A stretch of 64,000 bases of DNA from Ampelomyces quisqualis (lineage: Eukaryota > Ascomycota > Dothideomycetes > Pleosporales > Phaeosphaeriaceae): positions 310,001 through 374,000 of the forward strand of contig JAGTXZ010000006.1 in NCBI GenBank assembly GCA_018398575.1, read 5' to 3'. Shown here piece after piece: positions 59,240-64,000 of the stretch. The notes under the pieces were generated by a model. That model was not told the DNA's origin, did no database searches, and saw only the letters and a program-made list of their open reading frames with translations. How positions within the stretch are numbered: the first letter of the stretch is position 1; each line of letters starts with the position of its first letter. The translations under genes and the position numbers were made by a program.

Positions 59240-62000
59240 ATTAGCTCCTTATCCCTTAAAAACTTAGAGAAGTAGTAGTTAAAATAGTACAGGAACGTAT
59301 TAACTAAGAGGCTCTTAAACTATACAGAAGCTAGTACTAAAACCTATAGTTTCTAGTAGCCAAAAAAGAAAAAGGGTATTAACTTATTAACAACGCATAA
59401 AAGATTAACAAAGTTACAATTTGCAACGCAAACCTACTACTTAATCTAGATAAATTTATAGAAGATTTTACTAGTTGCGTAATTATAAGCTTACTTAACT
59501 TCTTTTTAGAATACAACTAAGTAGAGCTGCACAAGAACTCTTAAGACGTAATAGTATTCTATACACCTATTAGACTAGTACGCTAGTGTACGCTACCTAT
59601 AGGTATAATAAATTTAGTTACTAAATTTATACGCGTTATAACTAAGATATGCTAAAATTACATTCTAGAACACTGCAGGCCTTACCTAGATAACGTTTGC
59701 ATTAAGAGACTAAAGTCCTACTATAACAGAACAGAGATTAAACTAAGTATTAGAAAATATATTACAGAACACCTCTATAATATAGATACTGTATTAGCAG
59801 ACATTAAGCGTGCAAGAGGTACAATATTAGGCTATAAGTTAGACTTCTGTTACGCGTCTATAGTTGTAGTAGGTTATTATGTTAACGCTACCAGCTGCTA
59901 TTCTAACTATAAGAAAATTAACAAAATACTCTTCTAGCTACCTTGCAGAGACTAGAAGAACGTCTAAATGTTTATTAGTATATGCGTATATTACAGAGTA
60001 CAGATTAAGTATTTTGCTATTATTTTAGAGCTGCTATTCTGCCTACTACGCAAGAACAGGCTCTTTAAGTAGTCTTTAGAATAATAGAGCGCAATAGACA
60101 AATTGAAACACGCGCTATACTCTACGCTAGCACTTATCTTTATCTCTTATAATAAGCTATTACTTCTAATTGTTGTTTCTGTTAATAGTAGTAAAAAGGG
60201 TTAAGGCGCAGTTTTTATACAGCTAGATCTAAAGGGTTGTTAGCACTTTATCTAGTACAAAAGTAGAGTTTAGTCTAAATCTAAACAAAATTAGAACTTA
60301 GGAAAATATAAATGCAAAGTCCTGCTTCTAGCGCTAAAGAAGTTTTAGACTTACTTATACAAAGTAGAGTTTATTGTAAAAACAGACGCAAAGACGCTAG
60401 TTATATAGCTTTAGTAAAGTGCAACTAACTTACCAAAAGCTCTTATTACGCAGTAGCTAGCACTTCTTAATATATAGGAATTTAATATAGTCTATATTAA
60501 AGGCAAGAAAAACGTAGTAGCTAACGCTCTTTTAAGAAGACCTAAGGAGCTAGGATAGAAGCTACCTAATAAGCTAGAGGAGGACATTAAGGATTTTATT
60601 AATACTTATTTAAATTTAGTATAGCTTACTATTGCTCTACAGCTGCGCGTATGCGACCTACGTTATAGAGTATGTAAGGCTAACGTTAGTTTTAAGAAAA
60701 ACCTGCTAGATAAAGCCTATAGCAAAGAGTCTTAGGCTTAGGCTTGTTAGATTCTATTCTACTGTTAGCCTAATAGTCTTTTAAGAGCTAAAATAAAAAA
60801 GTTTACAAGAAGAGCACTTAAATTAATAGTAAGAGAGAGGCACCTGTTCTTAATACTAACTAGAGGGCGCCTACTATAGTAAATTGTAGATAAACCTAAC
60901 AAATGTTTAGCTATTATTAAAGCTATGCATAATAAATTAGGCTACTAGAGGAAGGAAGGCACATAGCGTAAGGTGTAGGTGCGTTATTATTAGAAAGGAT
61001 AATATAAAGATGTTAAGTCCTACGTTAAGTTATGCCTAGAGTGTTAAGTACACGCCTTAGCAATAGTTTAAGAAAAACTCTAGCTAACAACTTCTCTAAC
61101 AATGCTATTTAGCTAGATATCTATAGACGTAGTCTATATACCCTCTGCTAGAGGCAAGAAGTTTCTTGTAGTAGCCTAATACACTATAACGCAGTAGGCT
61201 AAAGCTAAAGCCCTATTAAACGCAGACTTAGCATCTATTATTAAGTTTCTAGAACAAAATGTCTTCTGCTAATAGAGCCTACTACTTAAAATTTTAGTTT
61301 ATAGAGGCTCTAAAAACAAGCATCTACTAATTAACCTGCAACATCAATTTAGAATCTATAGAGTAGTAGCTAGTGCCTATTATCTATAAGGTTAAGGCTT
61401 AATTAAATAAGGACTTGCAATAATAGTAGATGCCTTAAAGAAGCTTAGTAGAATATAAGTTAACTACTTAGACTGCGTTCTATAGGCTAATTAGACTAGT
61501 GTTAAGCGTGCAACTAGAAAGACCCTAGCGTTTCTTATATATAGTTGCAAGCACGTACTGCCTATTAAATTGTGTATACTAACCTAGCAGATCCTGCCTT
61601 AGAAAGAAGTAACTAATATAGCTTTGCTTTTAGCTATAAGAGCTTATTAATTTAACAAGAGAGATATTAGGTTGCAAGAGTCTATTGCTAGAATAGTTTA
61701 ACTAAGAAATAATAACAAGAACTACTTTAATAAGAATAGAGTTACTAGAGCAGATAAACTAAAGGTTAGCGACTTAGTTTTACTTAAGGATTTCTACTAC
61801 AACAACAACTAATTAGTGCTTAGCAAGTTCTTTCTAAAATAGCAGAAGCTATTTAGAATATATAAAGTTAGAGAGAAAGAGTAGTATAACCTTAAGAAGC
61901 TTAATAGAGCACTATTTTAAAGCTACACGCTAGGCAATAGGTTAAAGAAGTTCTATTAGTGCACTAAAGTAGACCTAAAGCTTATTAACTAGAGCCTATC
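59240..62000 (+). pseudogene. pol remnant of element G (RT, RNase H, IN)
   Basis: RT reads VAKKEKGY.LINNA.KINKVTI, NANLLLNLDKFIEDF, VIISLLNFF, VELHKNS.DVIVFYTPIRLVR and, near 59680-59705, HCRPYLDNVCIK, where the active-site pair reads DN instead of DD. RNase H includes NSSKKG.GAVFIQLD and VVANALLRRP. Integrase contains a zinc-binding segment, ISIDVVYIPSARGKKFLVVA and a C-terminal VSDLVLLKDFYY near 61770. TAA/TAG stops are frequent but sparser than in C. Confidence 0.75.
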
Positions 62001-62399
62001 TACTAACAAGACTAAAGACTAGGCGCTTTCTAGCTATAGGCAGAATATCCTACAACTAGTAGGAGAATTAGTAGCGCGCTAGTGTTCTAAGAGGCTTAAG
62101 AACGCTACTAATGTAGATAAGGATAAGAATTTAGATTTAGAATAATTAGCAGAGACGCGCTAAAGAGCTGTTAGAGTGTATATTATTAAAAACCTAAACT
62201 TTAACAGATCTAAATATAAAGTTGTTAGAATAGCTTTAAAGCATCTACAAGAACAAAAATAGATCGCAAAGAAAAGTATATAATAGACGCAGTTTACAAT
62301 AATTCTACTAGCTATTAGAAGTAATACTATTAAAACTAGCCTATATATTTGCTATTTAAAAGCTATATTAGCGCGACGCTATAAGGTATGTAAGCCTAA

Positions 62400-62800
62400 A
62401 CTTCTAAATATACTAAAGCTTTAGAAGAAGTAGTAGCATTATTACTAGTATTAACAGGTACATTAACGTTAACCTCTATCTTATTTCTATTATTAAGATT
62501 ATTCTTAGCAACAGTATCTATAGACTTGCTAGCCTTATCTTTAGACCTAGATTCAGAATCTAGTTTAACAGCTTAACTAGGATTAAAATTAGAGTTACTA
62601 TTATTAGAAAGCTCTAGCAGCTCTTTAGTTACGTAAGACACTCTACTATAATAGCTCTTGTTATTAGCTATATTGCACAGCAGCCTACTCTAAACAAACA
62701 AACTCTAATTAAACCTTACAGTAGCCTAGCAGGTTAAAACAAAAAACTAAGAGCAAGATATATATTCCTTAACACTCTATATAGTAGGAATAGGCAGCGT
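62400..62800 (-). pseudogene. Opposite-strand frame downstream of element G pol
   Basis: Minus-strand frame with LLCNIANNKSYYSRVSYVTKELLEL, then NSNSNFNPS, DSESRSKDKASKSIDTVAKNN, and an Asn/Val-rich tail. Only a few TAG/TAA breaks. It converges on pol of G, as the extra frames do in A, B, C, E and L, but has fewer Cys and is more Ser/Asn-rich. Unrecognised. Confidence 0.45.
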
Positions 62801-62989
62801 TAGTAAGATGTTGTAAGCGTCTAGGCTATTTTAATTAACAAATTGCTTTAAATTACCTAAGTTACTACAATGTTAGTATAATTCTAAATAAAGTTCTAAG
62901 GAAAAGAGTTTCTAAACAAGACTTAGCAACTTACCTATATAAGAATAAGCCTAAAAGCTTATATTATAGAAGCAGTTAGTATAAGTACT

Positions 62990-64000
62990 ATAGAGCAGCT
63001 GCTTACTATTATAGACAACACTATAACACTTGCTAAAAGCATATTTACAATTACTCTTTGCGTAGCAGCTACAAGGCTAAACGTTATGCTAGCTTAGGTC
63101 TAGATATATGTAGACAGACTAACTGTAATATAGAATAAGTATAGCTAGATTGTTCTTAAGAAAGTTGCAGCCTATACCTAAGTAAAAGTAATTCTTAACT
63201 AAGATTCTATTAGTCTTTATATTAAAGAAGTTAAACTAGATAGCTAGTATATATCTACTCTCTTCTATAAGCTTAGAAGACAGGGCGCAGTTAACAAGCA
63301 GCAAGAAAAGGCTTTCTTTGTTAGTTTTAACCTTAAAAAGCATGTGCTAGAGCTAAGTAATAACCTTAATAGTTATTTAGCTAGATAATATTGCTATAAC
63401 TATAAATAAATTAGCCTAAAACAGCTAACAAGTTATTTAAATACTACTTACGCTAGTTATAGATAGTATTATAAGAGAAAGTAACCTTCTTATAGATATA
63501 TAGCTTAGAAGTCTTATTACTATAATAACTAGGAAAGATTAGCTTTGCAAAAGATGTCTAAGCAACAGACTAAGAAGTAGGTAGAAAGGCTATTAGAGTT
63601 AGCGTGCAATACTAAGCAATTTAAGCTTAAAGCTTGCTATTACTTATACTCTAAGTTTTAGCTAGCTTACTGCAAGCCTAAGGAGTTGTTAGAACTTTAA
63701 TAGATAACTTAGGAAAGCCTAAGTTGTTGTTAGAGAAGCCTAAGTTGCTGTTAAGAAAGCCTAGGGTATTATTAGAGAAACTAGGCAAATCTCTAAAGAT
63801 TAACTATACTGCATTGTAGAACTTATTACTAGACTCTAAAGCAATAGTAATAGGTAAGTATAATAGACGCAGAATAAAACTACGTAGGCAAGAATTTTAG
63901 AGCAACGCGTGTTTAAGCTACTAAAGAAGCTTATTAATTGTAGCTAGAGCAGCAGTGTTAGGCAGGGGCAGTAGAGAAGTTATTAGGAGAGTTTAAAGAG
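62990..64000 (+). pseudogene. copia-type gag/protease start, cut by window edge
   Basis: Plus strand: TVI.NKYSQIVLKKVAAYT, DSISLYIKEVK, FYKLRRQGAVNKQQEKAFFVSFNLKKHV and SYLNTTYASYRQ resemble the UBN2-type gag of copia elements. ACYYLY.KF.LAYCKPKELLEL (63640-63695) is the site where such proteins carry a CxxxHPE-like motif. Near 63800 NLLLDSKAIV resembles a protease LLDSGA site with Gly lost. A triple repeat (AAGCCTARGKTR units) lies at 63715-63770. RIP-type stops are present. Confidence 0.5.

Larger units (their letters stand above)
54400..62400 (+). mobile_element. Large Ty3/gypsy-type retroelement G
   Basis: Plus-strand gag (about 55560-56500), spacer/protease (56500-59200), RT (59240-60000), RNase H (60000-60550) and integrase (60600-62000). 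It belongs to a different clade from A-F and L, judged by its RT motifs. LTRs were not found; a TATATAAAA-like box lies at 54382-54392. The right side ends in a converging minus-strand frame at 62400-62800. Confidence 0.72.

Overview
The window looks like a gene-poor, AT-rich compartment of a filamentous ascomycete genome shaped by repeat-induced point mutation (RIP). Long AT-rich stretches are depleted in CpA/TpG and enriched in TpA. Coding remnants in them are broken almost only by TAA and TAG, as expected when CAA/CAG (Gln) and TGG (Trp) codons mutate; TGA is rare. Two short GC-balanced islands carry what I judge to be the only intact genes, and one of these has two short introns with CTAAC/CTAAG-type branch sites. 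No rRNA, tRNA, CRISPR or bacterial feature was seen. The organism cannot be named from this sequence; Pezizomycotina, possibly Dothideomycetes, is an inference.

Layout. 1-467: LTR-like repeat D, copy 1. 468-6720: Ty3/gypsy element A (+), 5'-truncated, with its 3' LTR. 6721-9585: remnant of chromodomain gypsy element E (pol on -). 9586-23324: gypsy element C (-), split by a complete younger relative, element B (-, 13126-19936, target duplication ATTAA). 23667-24521: two D copies in head-to-head inverted orientation. 24522-27330: gypsy remnant F (-). About 27676-28615: first island, a Spo12-like cell-cycle gene (27936-28391, -, three exons). 28616-30659: AT-rich desert with a hAT-type foldback. 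30660-37767: gypsy element L (-) with 299-bp LTRs and target duplication ACTTT. 37773-39880: repeat R copy 1, split by a solo LTR (38663-39117, target duplication TTAAG). About 39885-41491: second island, a FAF1/DUF4602 ribosome-biogenesis gene (40053-40952, +). 42144-48012: RIP-damaged hAT DNA transposon. 48767-50640: repeat R copy 2. 50640-54330: Ty1/copia remnant (-). 54400-62400: large gypsy element G (+). 62990-64000: copia-type gag running off the right edge.

The two genes have housekeeping roles (mitotic exit and 40S ribosome assembly) and are not obviously linked in function. The mobile elements show four things of interest. (1) Six gypsy elements carry an extra open frame downstream of pol on the opposite strand, usually with a Cys cluster followed by a coiled coil. 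(2) That module and the adjacent LTR U3 appear to be exchanged together between otherwise related elements. (3) The hAT transposon has several short introns that share a paired TTTATTAC motif. (4) Every recognisable reverse-transcriptase active site has lost at least one catalytic Asp to Asn, so none of these copies can be autonomous.
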